Source: a virus. Taken from it: a stretch of DNA of 21,576 bases. A model generated the notes under the pieces. It was not told the origin of the DNA. It saw only the letters and a list, made by a program, of their open reading frames with translations, and searched no databases. This document shows positions 1-6,059 of the stretch, in pieces. How positions within the stretch are numbered: position 1 is the first letter of the stretch; the number at the start of each line of letters is the position of its first letter. Both the position numbers and the translations under genes were made by a program. The DNA lies in IMG/VR virus record IMGVR_UViG_3300023180_000467, positions 1 to 21,576 of that record; one strand, written 5' to 3'.

Positions 1-90
1 GCTCCGACCATTCTCCCGGAAAACCGTCAACAGGAGTCCAATGGACAAGCATCAGAGGGAGAACTGGGCGAAGATCTACAAGCATCTTGA
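1..90 (+). CDS. C-terminal fragment of an upstream gene (possible)
   Basis: Frame 1 is open from the window edge to a TGA at 88-90 and would encode about 29 residues ending in a Glu/Gln/Ser-rich acidic tail. It overlaps the better-supported small gene that starts at 41 in another frame. A disordered acidic C-terminus is plausible for a phage gene reading in from the left, but the piece is too short to recognise. The frame of the gene at 41 is also open back to the window edge, so this entry could be a chance open frame. Confidence 0.25.
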   Translation, partial: APTILPENRQQESNGQASEGELGEDLQAS

Positions 91-217
91 GGAGGTCGGG
101 GCAACCGACAACGACTACTACAAGAGAGCAAAGGCGATCACTGAGGGGAAAAAGGACCCCATCAACGTGTTCGAGCCTGTGATGAAACTAGATTTTCTTC
201 GAGAGGATCAGGGCTAG
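41..217 (+). CDS. Small charged protein, unknown function (58 aa)
   Basis: This 58-residue protein starts with ATG at 41, preceded by a good Shine-Dalgarno-like AGGAG at 32-36. It begins MDKHQRENWAKIYKHLEEVG and is predicted to be mostly helical and hydrophilic, with a YYKRAKAI segment around residues 26-33. There is no signal peptide or membrane segment. Its stop TAG (215-217) shares the palindrome CTAG with the stop of the opposing minus-strand gene, so the two coding regions overlap by four bases. Small soluble proteins of this kind are common in T4-like cyanophages, but I do not recognise a defined family and assign no function. Confidence 0.7.
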   Translation: MDKHQRENWAKIYKHLEEVGATDNDYYKRAKAITEGKKDPINVFEPVMKLDFLREDQG

Positions 218-357
218 CTCCTGTCCTCTTTCTTTTTGACCCAAGTTTTATCGCCAGGAATCACCTCGGTGCCATACTCGAAGTCGTCGTAATCTTTTTG
301 ATTCCGGAGAAAACGGGCAAGCGACTCAAGGTAAGCCTTGATACGTTGGGTAGGCAT
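214..357 (-). CDS. Small unknown protein, last gene of minus-strand cassette (47 aa)
   Basis: This 47-residue open frame reads from ATG (357-355) to TAG (216-214). The N-terminal half is a basic amphipathic helix (MPTQRIKAYLESLARFLRN), followed by an acidic DYDDFEYGTE stretch and a Lys-rich end. The start lies two bases after the TGA of the gene at 695-360, in the junction TGATCATG. The same eight bases occur at the next junction upstream, which supports translational coupling within one transcript. The stop shares CTAG with the convergent gene ending at 217. Function is unknown. Confidence rests on spacing and composition, not on homology. Confidence 0.6.
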   Translation of the reverse strand: MPTQRIKAYLESLARFLRNQKDYDDFEYGTEVIPGDKTWVKKKEDRS

Positions 358-359
358 GA

Positions 360-695
360 TCAGACAAAACCTGGAAGTTGAGGACCAGACTGGGGTTTTG
401 CAGGAAGGTTTGGACGCTTGAAGCCCCGCTCGAGCAGTTTATCCATATAAGGAGAGTCGATGTGCGGAGCCTTGATGATCGCATTAGCAGGCGTCGCACC
501 CGGCAGGCTGCGGATCTGCCCCGCAATCTCCACTTCACCGGTCAAGGGTCCACCGAGCTGCTGCTCAACCACATAACGCATGGAACCACCAGGGATATCA
601 GTCCCTTGCTCCTCGTAAAGACCTTTGCGCTTCATGTAACCGCTCAGGAACTGGCCTCCATTGGCCATGACTGGCGGAAAGTCGTTGTCACCCAT
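360..695 (-). CDS. Unknown protein, Gly/Pro-rich (111 aa)
   Basis: The preferred start is ATG at 695-693, two bases after the upstream stop. A TTG two codons earlier (701) would overlap that stop and is less likely. The protein begins MGDNDFPPVMANGGQFLSGY and ends in a Pro-rich tail (PNLPAKPQSGPQLPGFV). It has no membrane segment, signal peptide or recognisable catalytic motif. It is the third gene of a minus-strand series (1857 to 214) whose members all carry Gln/Pro/Gly-rich low-complexity stretches, as many phage internal or structural accessory proteins do. A structural role is only an inference. Confidence 0.7.
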   Translation of the reverse strand: MGDNDFPPVMANGGQFLSGYMKRKGLYEEQGTDIPGGSMRYVVEQQLGGPLTGEVEIAGQIRSLPGATPANAIIKAPHIDSPYMDKLLERGFKRPNLPAKPQSGPQLPGFV

Positions 696-697
696 GA

Positions 698-1099
698 TCA
701 ATACCCCATCTGACGCAGCTGTTCCATCTGCTTCTGCCGTGCACGAAGAATGCTGTTAGCAGCCCCAAGGCCAGTATCAGGCTCCTCTTCTAACTGTCCA
801 CGGCGTGCTTTGTCGCCCTGCTCCATAGCCTGACCGCCGAAGTACTTGAACGGATTGAAGGCAGTCTCACCTTGCTCTGCTCCGGCCTTCTGCATGTACT
901 GATCGAGAAACGCCTTGCCAGGCTCTTGAGAGATGGCATTCATCTCATTGGTTTTCTCGGCTGCAGCCATGTTTGCCTGACGGTAAGGAGCACTCACCAT
1001 CTCGCCCTGGTTGGCGTAACCACCGGGAAGCGCCCGTTGACGGGCCTGGGGATCTGAAATCAGATCGGTGTCATCAAAACCTGCGGGATTGTACATCAT
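698..1099 (-). CDS. Unknown Gln/Met-rich protein (133 aa)
   Basis: Starts with ATG at 1099-1097, which overlaps the TGA of the preceding gene in a four-base ATGA arrangement, so the two are probably translationally coupled. The protein begins MMYNPAGFDDTDLISDPQAR. It is rich in Gln, Glu, Ala and Met, with a C-terminal helix around residues 112-133 (ILRARQKQMEQLRQMGY) likely to form a coiled coil. There are no transmembrane or catalytic signatures. It belongs to the same minus-strand cassette as its neighbours on both sides. I do not recognise it. Confidence 0.7.
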   Translation of the reverse strand: MMYNPAGFDDTDLISDPQARQRALPGGYANQGEMVSAPYRQANMAAAEKTNEMNAISQEPGKAFLDQYMQKAGAEQGETAFNPFKYFGGQAMEQGDKARRGQLEEEPDTGLGAANSILRARQKQMEQLRQMGY

Positions 1100-1857
1100 T
1101 TTTGAAGTCCTGCTTTTTTCTTAAGGAAGTTCACTGCATCAATAATTTCTTCCCCTTCTTTCGGCTCACCGCCGCCGTAGGCCTCGATCAACTCCTCACC
1201 CTCAGGGCGAGCACCCATCTTCTGGATGGACTTCATGTACTCGCGTTGCGCCAAATCGGGGTTGGCTTCCGCCCACTTGGCCAGATCGGGGCGCCCTTGT
1301 TCCATGTACATCCTTTGGATCTCAGGCATGTTGTACTGACCCGCCGAACGCTGGGCTGCATACATCTTGACCAGATCCTTACTCGTCCCTGCTTTGTCGA
1401 GCTGCAATTGACTACCTAAAGCCAGGGTTGCGGCGTCCGGCTCAACTGCTTTTACGGGAGCACGATCTCGCGTGGGTTCTAGGGTTGTTTTCTTTGGAGG
1501 CTCTTGACTATCATCAACAGTTACAGGCTTACCTTTAAAGGGATCACTTTCGGGAGCGCCTCCATACTGACTTGAGATGTTGTAAGAACCTAATGTTACC
1601 AAATCTTTCAAAAACTGGTCGACATATTCAGTAATACCTAGTTCAGGCAATATCCCGCGAGCACCTCTTTGCCTGGCTTGTTCCGCAGCGTAATCAGCCC
1701 TTTTGCCAAGTTCACCTGCGCGCACAGTGCCTTCGCCTAACGGGTTTCTCCATGACTGTTCAACACCTGCTTGGACAGCTGCCGAGAAACTTTCATAGAG
1801 CTTTCCGTCGTCAGCTTTATAGAGTTGCCTTCCCTCTCGAGAAACGTACTGACCCAC
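1096..1857 (-). CDS. Unknown protein, first gene of minus-strand cassette (253 aa)
   Basis: The start is a GTG at 1857-1855 with a purine-rich AAGGAAA directly before it. The protein begins MGQYVSREGRQLYKADDGKL and has a helical N-terminal part (about 1-100). A Pro/Lys/Asp-rich linker follows (about 105-140), then a helical C-terminal part with short repeats (EGEELIEAYGGG near 217, EGEEIIDAVNF near 234). There is no signal peptide, membrane helix or enzyme motif. Only 34 nt separate its start from the TTG at 1892 of the divergent plus-strand gene, so both promoters must lie in or near that gap. Size, low-complexity linker and context would suit a virion-associated protein, but no family is recognised. 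Confidence 0.75.
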   Translation of the reverse strand: MGQYVSREGRQLYKADDGKLYESFSAAVQAGVEQSWRNPLGEGTVRAGELGKRADYAAEQARQRGARGILPELGITEYVDQFLKDLVTLGSYNISSQYGGAPESDPFKGKPVTVDDSQEPPKKTTLEPTRDRAPVKAVEPDAATLALGSQLQLDKAGTSKDLVKMYAAQRSAGQYNMPEIQRMYMEQGRPDLAKWAEANPDLAQREYMKSIQKMGARPEGEELIEAYGGGEPKEGEEIIDAVNFLKKKAGLQK

Positions 1858-1878
1858 TTTCCTTCAAAATAGCCTTTC

Positions 1879-1884
1879 TACAAT
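1879..1884 (+). promoter_or_regulatory. Candidate -10 element TACAAT
   Basis: TACAAT matches the bacterial -10 consensus at five of six positions and lies in the 34-nt gap between two divergent genes. No convincing -35 box is present at the expected distance (1856-1861), so this would have to be an activator-dependent or phage-modified promoter. It is weak evidence, given mainly because the gap is too small to hold much else. Confidence 0.25.
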
Positions 1885-1906
1885 AGTAACATTGGCTATC
1901 AGATCA

Positions 1907-2092
1907 ATGAAACTGCTAAAGGTTTTCCCGAAAGGTTCGACAGTCGAAGTAGACAACAGTCCAAGTTATCCGGAATACAGAAGCTGCTCCTCCACCGGTT
2001 CCGTATGCAAATACTCGAGAGATATTTACAGCGCTATGCACTTTGCTCAGATGTTCGAGGACTATCACACACTGAACCGTGTGAAAGAGTAG
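1907..2092 (+). CDS. Small unknown protein (61 aa)
   Basis: The ATG at 1907 gives 61 residues (MKLLKVFPKGSTVEVDNSPS at the N-terminus). An in-frame TTG at 1892 would add five. The ATG is preferred because a TACAAT at 1879-1884 could serve as a -10 element with transcription starting near 1891. The protein has a short basic N-terminus, a central Ser/Cys patch and a C-terminal helix (AMHFAQMFEDYHTLNRVKE). It is followed by a 310 nt non-coding region. Function unknown; it could be a chance frame, though it fills the otherwise empty space in a densely coded genome. Confidence 0.5.
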   Translation: MKLLKVFPKGSTVEVDNSPSYPEYRSCSSTGSVCKYSRDIYSAMHFAQMFEDYHTLNRVKE

Positions 2093-2232
2093 ATCTGGCT
2101 AACAACGAAGTGAGGGGCAACCCCGCACGGAGTAGTTCTGCCTCACAGAAAACGCTTGCGCTGCAAGGGATTTGGCCTTGCGTCTTCCAAACATAGTTTT
2201 AGAACCGGGTTTTTATTTAGACGTATAGGAAA

Positions 2233-2284
2233 GGGGTCTAGGGGATTGTGGGATAAAAAATGAACGCACAATGACCTAGACCCC
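2233..2284. repeat. Two-part inverted repeat (10 bp + 6 bp arms)
   Basis: A perfect 10-bp inverted repeat, GGGGTCTAGG at 2233-2242 and CCTAGACCCC at 2275-2284, encloses a second 6-bp inverted repeat, ATTGTG at 2245-2250 and CACAAT at 2267-2272. The two stems are separated by a symmetric 2x2 internal loop and close on a 16-nt A-rich loop. There is no U-tract after either arm, so it does not look like an intrinsic terminator on either strand. It could be an RNA processing or stability hairpin, an operator for a dimeric protein, or a nuclease target beside the HNH gene; the sequence does not say which. Confidence 0.7.
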
Positions 2285-2348
2285 CTCTCTATAGAAAGAA
2301 GTAAAAAGGACGTTTTAAAATCATGTTTGGTGGACGCAACGAGAACCG

Positions 2349-2377
2349 TTGACACGACTGGGTTCTCTGGGTACGGT
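2349..2377 (+). promoter_or_regulatory. Candidate sigma70-like promoter for the HNH-type gene
   Basis: A perfect TTGACA at 2349-2354 is followed by a 17-nt spacer and TACGGT at 2372-2377, which keeps the TA...T positions of a -10 box. Transcription would begin near 2384, about 20 nt before the ATG at 2403. The same TTG could be read as a start codon for an 18-residue extension of that gene, but a promoter is the simpler reading. The -10 match is only partial. Confidence 0.4.
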
Positions 2378-2402
2378 ACGGCCCTACCCCCAAATCCCCC
2401 TC

Positions 2403-3533
2403 ATGGAGACCCTGGAATTCTTTCGCGACAACGGCCTGATTCCCCCTGACGTCATCGTTTTCGCCAAGGCCTTCCAGGTCCTGATGAAGATCTCTGGAAA
2501 GAACTCCTGCTGGGACCTCAACAAGTCCAGGCACAACATCTTTTCTGGTTTCGTCAACAGCAAACGAAACCATCTGTTCTACAAAACGTTGGACGCCAGG
2601 CCTTTTCTCCTGGCGATGATCGGTCAATACCCCGATGAAGAGAACCGAGTGATTGTTCGCAGGCACGTCTGCGATTGCAAGTTTTGCCTCAACCCGTCGC
2701 ACTACTACTACGGGACAATGGCCGACGTACGACTTGAAACGAACCAAAGGAACGGCGACGCCCTTACCCCGGACCTGGTTACGAAGATCAGATCTGTGGA
2801 CCACGGACTCTCCAATAAGGAAGTCGCTCGCAGATTCAACCTTTCGTATCAAAGAGTAAGAAAAATTCGCAGAGGCTACACCTTTGATGGGATGCCAGAA
2901 CCCCTAAGCGGCCCTAACCTCAGCGAAGGTTGGGACAACCTTGATGCCGTGCTGCAGAAGCTCGCTCTCAGCCACCCAGCAGAGGTTCGCCGGTACGAAC
3001 TCGACTACCACATGGCCAACGAGATGGAGTGCCCCTGGCACCGCAACGGCACGAAGGAGCACAAGGGCCATTTCGGCCACATGGGTGAGTGCCTGGACTG
3101 CCTAGAGGAGCTCAAGCAGGGGCGTTGCACAGTTGACGTCACCCAGTTCGACTACCGCTGGTATTGGACCGTCAAGCGGTTCTGGGACCAAGTCGACGTG
3201 CGTGGTGAGGACGAATGTTGGCCCTGGCTTGGAGCCACGAAGAAAGGTGGCACTGAGTCGGTTGCCTACTGCCCTTCACCCGTCCACTCAGGAGCGACTC
3301 AATCAGCGATGAGGGTTGCTTTTTGGTTGAGCCGTGGCTTTGTTGGGAAGTATCGGATACATACAAAGAAAGGTTGCCAAAAATACTGCTGTAATCCATT
3401 ACATCTTGAAGCCCGTGGGCTTGACGATGTGATTGCTCCCTCTAAGATTGAGAACATTCAGCTTAATTATGTCAACATCTTCGAGCACTTCAAGGAAGCC
3501 AACTCAAAAAACCAGCCAGGTTTTACCGAGTAA
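2403..3533 (+). CDS. Tandem HNH-type nuclease/regulator with HTH and Cys/His clusters
   Basis: Numbering from the ATG at 2403 (376 aa), the protein has two similar modules. The first carries C36-W37 and then RRHVCDCKFCLNPSHYYYG (86-104). The second carries ECWPWLG (271-277) and then IHTKKGCQKYCCNPLHLEARG (319-339). The pattern CW...H...C..CxNPxHL...G is that of HNH_3-like homing endonucleases and related regulators. Between them lies a helix-turn-helix (about 121-158, LSNKEVARRFNLSYQRVRKI) and a likely zinc site made of CPWH (209-212) and CLDC (230-233). It therefore looks like a site-specific DNA-binding protein, either a free-standing homing endonuclease or a transcription factor derived from one. 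A TTG at 2349 could extend it, but that TTG is part of a likely -35 box. Confidence 0.75.
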   Translation: METLEFFRDNGLIPPDVIVFAKAFQVLMKISGKNSCWDLNKSRHNIFSGFVNSKRNHLFYKTLDARPFLLAMIGQYPDEENRVIVRRHVCDCKFCLNPSHYYYGTMADVRLETNQRNGDALTPDLVTKIRSVDHGLSNKEVARRFNLSYQRVRKIRRGYTFDGMPEPLSGPNLSEGWDNLDAVLQKLALSHPAEVRRYELDYHMANEMECPWHRNGTKEHKGHFGHMGECLDCLEELKQGRCTVDVTQFDYRWYWTVKRFWDQVDVRGEDECWPWLGATKKGGTESVAYCPSPVHSGATQSAMRVAFWLSRGFVGKYRIHTKKGCQKYCCNPLHLEARGLDDVIAPSKIENIQLNYVNIFEHFKEANSKNQPGFTE

Positions 3534-3564
3534 CTTCCATCTCCCTACTCGTCAGTACGCGGCA

Positions 3565-3810
3565 ATGGTTTCGTACGGCGGGGTCGCAGAGTGGAGCCAG
3601 TGGTTCGACTCTGAGGATGAAGCCAAGCTTGAATTGCGTTGCCTTGAGAAGCGTCATAGCTACGAAGTTATCGAGACAATGGTCGATGAAGGCTTCTATC
3701 CTGAGCGGGCTATAATTATGGAAGAAAAATATCAACAATCCGGAAGGACTAACGGTCTTTATACCGGATTAATGTCTGAAGATGGCCAGATTTCTAACGA
3801 CAATCCCTAG
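3565..3810 (+). CDS. Small unknown acidic protein (81 aa)
   Basis: The ATG at 3565, 31 nt after the HNH-type gene, gives MVSYGGVAEWSQWFDSEDEA and a helical body with SYEVIETMVDEGFYPERAI. In-frame starts at 3469 (ATG) and 3433 would add a Ser/Thr-rich stretch that lies wholly inside the preceding gene, which is less likely. No good ribosome-binding site is visible for any start. The 3' end overlaps the next gene by 29 nt. It is an acidic soluble protein with no recognised domain. Confidence 0.6.
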   Translation: MVSYGGVAEWSQWFDSEDEAKLELRCLEKRHSYEVIETMVDEGFYPERAIIMEEKYQQSGRTNGLYTGLMSEDGQISNDNP

Positions 3811-4462
3811 CAATTCAGGTTTTGTTAACTTTGGAACTGTCGAAGCTTATCCTACCGGAGGTACAGGACCTACTGCTTATGGTCCAACCTCCTACTTCGG
3901 CTCTGATCCGCTCCCTGCACAGCCTGGAGATAGCCTCTATACTCCTATTGATCTGGGCGATTTCACTTCTCCATTTCGCACGCTCACGCTGAGAAATTCT
4001 CACGGTGGCCTGAGCCGCAAGACGACGACGTTCTACAAGATCTCCACCAGAGGTCCTCGGTCTTTCCAATTCACCCAGGACCTGAGCCAATTCAGCTACG
4101 AGCGCGAGACCAACAGGAACACGCTCCTTGCCTTCTATCGCCTTGAGAAGGATGGGCGTCGGACTGAGCTCCCGATCAACGACCTCGGCTATGTATCGCC
4201 TGAGAGCTCGATTGACTACAACCAAGAAGAGCTCAGGCTCGAAGACTATCCAACCACCACACTGCCCAAAGGCGATTATCTATTCCTAATAACTAACGAT
4301 ATTAGGTATATAGAAACCACTTATTCAATCACAATCAACGTCAACATCATCGACTGGCGTTTTGTTGACGAGCCAGTCGAAGAATCCCTGAACTTTGAAT
4401 CAGTGACGGATGATATAGATAGCTTCCTTGACTTTGGTTCTGTAACTAGTTCTATTACTTGA
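3782..4462 (+). CDS. Unknown beta-rich protein, possibly structural (226 aa)
   Basis: Starts with ATG at 3782 inside the end of the previous gene. The N-terminus MARFLTTIPSNSGFVNFGTV and the alternating hydrophobic and Ser/Thr pattern suggest a beta-rich fold. The motif FVNFGTVEAYP near residues 14-24 is echoed at the C-terminus by SFLDFGSVTSSIT, and the phrase LNFESV occurs near 203, so short 'hydrophobic-F-G/E-S/T-V' repeats are visible. There is no signal peptide or membrane helix. The stop overlaps the opposing gene at 4455 by eight bases. Composition fits a virion or adhesin-like protein, but this is inference. Confidence 0.7.
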   Translation: MARFLTTIPSNSGFVNFGTVEAYPTGGTGPTAYGPTSYFGSDPLPAQPGDSLYTPIDLGDFTSPFRTLTLRNSHGGLSRKTTTFYKISTRGPRSFQFTQDLSQFSYERETNRNTLLAFYRLEKDGRRTELPINDLGYVSPESSIDYNQEELRLEDYPTTTLPKGDYLFLITNDIRYIETTYSITINVNIIDWRFVDEPVEESLNFESVTDDIDSFLDFGSVTSSIT

Positions 4463-4988
4463 TCTCGCCCAGGTTCTTCATGGCGTAGACCTCATCACCA
4501 CGCTTAGCCCAAGAGGGGTCAAACTCAGGCTGATCGGCGGTGGGGTCTTTCTTGGCTTTCTGTGCTTGAGCCTTTTTGAAGGCTTCTTTTGCAGCGGCAA
4601 AGCCTTCTTTACCTGCTTCTAGGGCGGGAGCCATGCCACCCTGCTGGAAGGTGGAAGGAAGAGCAGTCTGTTGTGCAGCTGGCCGCTCATCCTGACCCAT
4701 GGCTACACCCATGAAACCGGGGTCCTTCATCTGACCAGGTAGGGACGCCAGGTAAGAAGCCTTTTCCTGGAACTGACGAAGCTTCTCACGCTCACGCAGC
4801 TCCGCAGAGCTACCAACTTCCATCCGCCGCTCTTCAGCAAGAGCTTGAGTCTGGGCATCTAAACGCTTGCCGAACTCCGCGAGATCCTGATAGCTCTCTT
4901 GAGGCACAAAAGTCCGATACTGCCGAGGCGCAGTCGGCTTCGGCATCATAATTGTTGGGGGTGTATAACTCGGTGCGCGTCCACCCAT
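4455..4988 (-). CDS. Pro-rich/coiled-coil protein, unknown (177 aa)
   Basis: Starts with ATG at 4988-4986. The N-terminus is Gly/Pro-rich (MGGRAPSYTPPTIMMPKPTA). Residues 33-80 form a charged coiled coil, and the C-terminal half is rich in Ala, Gln and Lys, ending DPSWAKRGDEVYAMKNLGEI. There is no membrane segment. The start is only three bases after the stop of the small membrane-protein gene at 5120-4992, so the two form an operon. The octamer TATAAATA (5000-4993) just before the start spans that stop codon. The Pro-rich head and coiled coil suit a scaffold-like or internal virion protein; function is not established. Confidence 0.7.
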   Translation of the reverse strand: MGGRAPSYTPPTIMMPKPTAPRQYRTFVPQESYQDLAEFGKRLDAQTQALAEERRMEVGSSAELREREKLRQFQEKASYLASLPGQMKDPGFMGVAMGQDERPAAQQTALPSTFQQGGMAPALEAGKEGFAAAKEAFKKAQAQKAKKDPTADQPEFDPSWAKRGDEVYAMKNLGEIK

Positions 4989-4991
4989 TGC

Positions 4992-5120
4992 CTATTTATA
5001 CTTAATTTCTATACTGATTCTATCTGTCACAAACCCGTACATATGTTGGGCAGCGTAGAACCCGACGGGGGCAAGAATCAGCACCAACAACAGCTCTGCG
5101 TAGGTGATGGAGCGCCGCAT
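4992..5120 (-). CDS. Small single-span membrane protein (42 aa)
   Basis: The ATG at 5120-5118 gives a 42-residue protein. A short basic N-terminus (MRRS) is followed by a hydrophobic helix at about residues 6-24 (TYAELLLVLILAPVGFYAA) and a polar tail ending ISIEIKYK. The positive-inside rule predicts a cytoplasmic N-terminus. It lies directly before the gene at 4988. A longer frame starting at 5207 exists, but its extra part is polar, lacks a better start signal and would cover the divergent promoter space. Tiny inner-membrane proteins are frequent in phages, with roles such as lysis control or superinfection exclusion; none can be assigned here. Confidence 0.65.
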   Translation of the reverse strand: MRRSITYAELLLVLILAPVGFYAAQHMYGFVTDRISIEIKYK

Positions 5121-5174
5121 GGAAATGAATACCCTTTTATTCAAGAGTTTAGCGAATTGATCTCTGATCTGTCT

Positions 5175-5444
5175 ATGAAGGAGCTGGAGCAGCTCATGAC
5201 CAATCAACAGAAGACGTTCGCAAAATCCTTATGGGAAGCTGAAAACTACGGAGGATGTACTGAAAAGGCCAAAAAACGGCTTACAGAAACTCACGGCCCT
5301 CAATGGTTCAAGAGCATACGTTTTAAAGAGCATTTCAGCGTCATCAGGGACTACTACGAATACGTCCTTATCTTGGAACACCAGAGACAATGGGACGGAT
5401 ATAAAAAAGTCGCTAAGCTTTACCAAGACTCCGTTCTCGAATGA
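5175..5444 (+). CDS. Small helical protein, unknown (89 aa)
   Basis: The frame is open from 4899, but upstream of about 5120 it is antisense to two minus-strand genes, so the real start is probably ATG 5175 (MKELEQLMTNQQKTFAKSLW) or TTG 5157 six residues earlier. The protein is hydrophilic and helical, with aromatic clusters (DYYEYVLILEHQRQWDGY). Its stop overlaps the next start in an ATGA. No domain is recognised, and no clear Shine-Dalgarno sequence settles the start. Confidence 0.6.
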   Translation: MKELEQLMTNQQKTFAKSLWEAENYGGCTEKAKKRLTETHGPQWFKSIRFKEHFSVIRDYYEYVLILEHQRQWDGYKKVAKLYQDSVLE

Positions 5445-6037
5445 CTTCGTCTCCAGAAGAGGACTGGCTAGATGTCCTGGACCGGACGAATTTCGAGCCC
5501 GATCCCTCCACCGCGAACTCCTATCAGAGTTACCGATTCGTAGATTTAGACATCAGCACAGTAACGATCGAAAACTACCAAGAGATCCTAGTTCCTTCAC
5601 TCGCTCAGCAGGTGGAGATGTTTATCCCACCCTCAGGAAGTTTCGAAACCCCTGATTTGAGGCGGTATCTGGAGCTTGTTTGTAGCTACGAGACGAGTAC
5701 TTCTGATCTTGTTCTCGGCCTGTCACTTGCTGATCAGATCCGGATCACTTTCAGTGACATGAAGATCAGCACCATCTGCGATCGGTATCCAGACATTAAC
5801 CTTGCCGAGAAACGCAGGTATCGCTGTGTCGCGGAATACCTAATCCGTCAAGGTGAGCTCACCAAGCTGCGGGACGAGAATGGCAAGCTTATTAAGAAAA
5901 TTGGAAACATGCAGAAGGCAGTCGTGTTGTATAAACCGCTCCCTAAGTTACTGGAAACCCTAAAGCGCTCTGGGTTGAGTCATTTTATTAAGTTAAACGA
6001 AGAGAAAAAAGACAGTTCCGCTCTTCAACCTTGCTAA
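5441..6037 (+). CDS. Unknown protein (198 aa)
   Basis: Starts at ATG 5441 in an ATGA overlap with the preceding gene, so it is probably co-translated with it. The protein begins MTSSPEEDWLDVLDRTNFEP. Residues 80-135 contain a compact helical part (DLVLGLSLADQIRITF, ICDRYPDINLAEKRRYRCVA). A short coiled coil follows at about 138-160 (LRDENGKLIKKIGNMQKAVV) with a basic C-terminus. The segment around 107-135 reads somewhat like a helix-turn-helix, which would allow a DNA-binding or regulatory role, but the match is too loose to name. Confidence 0.7.
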   Translation: MTSSPEEDWLDVLDRTNFEPDPSTANSYQSYRFVDLDISTVTIENYQEILVPSLAQQVEMFIPPSGSFETPDLRRYLELVCSYETSTSDLVLGLSLADQIRITFSDMKISTICDRYPDINLAEKRRYRCVAEYLIRQGELTKLRDENGKLIKKIGNMQKAVVLYKPLPKLLETLKRSGLSHFIKLNEEKKDSSALQPC

Positions 6038-6059
6038 AATTGATCATCTGGAGTCGAAC

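Larger units (their letters stand above)
2093..2402. other. Structured non-coding region upstream of the HNH gene
   Basis: This is the longest stretch in the window without a convincing gene. Open frames here are short and have atypical composition. It contains several inverted repeats. GTG-A-GGGG (2110-2117) can pair with CCCC-G-CAC (2121-2128), whereas GTGAGG (2110-2115) can pair instead with CCTCAC (2141-2146). GCAAG at 2163-2167 can pair with CTTGC at 2155-2159 or, extended to GCAAGG, with CCTTGC at 2176-2181. A longer hairpin lies at 2233-2284, an 8-bp palindrome TCTATAGA at 2288-2295, and a candidate promoter at 2349-2377. Mutually exclusive stems are typical of attenuators and regulatory leaders, but no known riboswitch or RNA family is recognised. 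Confidence 0.55.

Noticed and set aside
973-1419. 148-residue plus-strand open frame
   Set aside because: It lies antisense to two tightly coupled minus-strand genes, has atypical composition and no ribosome-binding site.
2143-2355. 70-residue minus-strand frame across the hairpin region
   Set aside because: Composition is unnatural, and the region is better explained by inverted repeats.
2349-2402. TTG at 2349 as start of the HNH-type gene
   Set aside because: The TTG is part of a perfect TTGACA with a 17-nt spacer to a -10-like hexamer, so a promoter followed by ATG 2403 is the simpler reading.
3433-3564. Upstream starts for the gene ending at 3810
   Set aside because: The added residues are mostly a shadow of the HNH-type gene in another frame, with a Ser/Thr-rich random look.
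4899-5174. Long N-terminal extension of the plus-strand gene ending at 5444
   Set aside because: The extension is antisense to the genes at 4988 and 5120 and is rich in Cys/His/Arg in a random-looking way; a start near 5175 is more natural.
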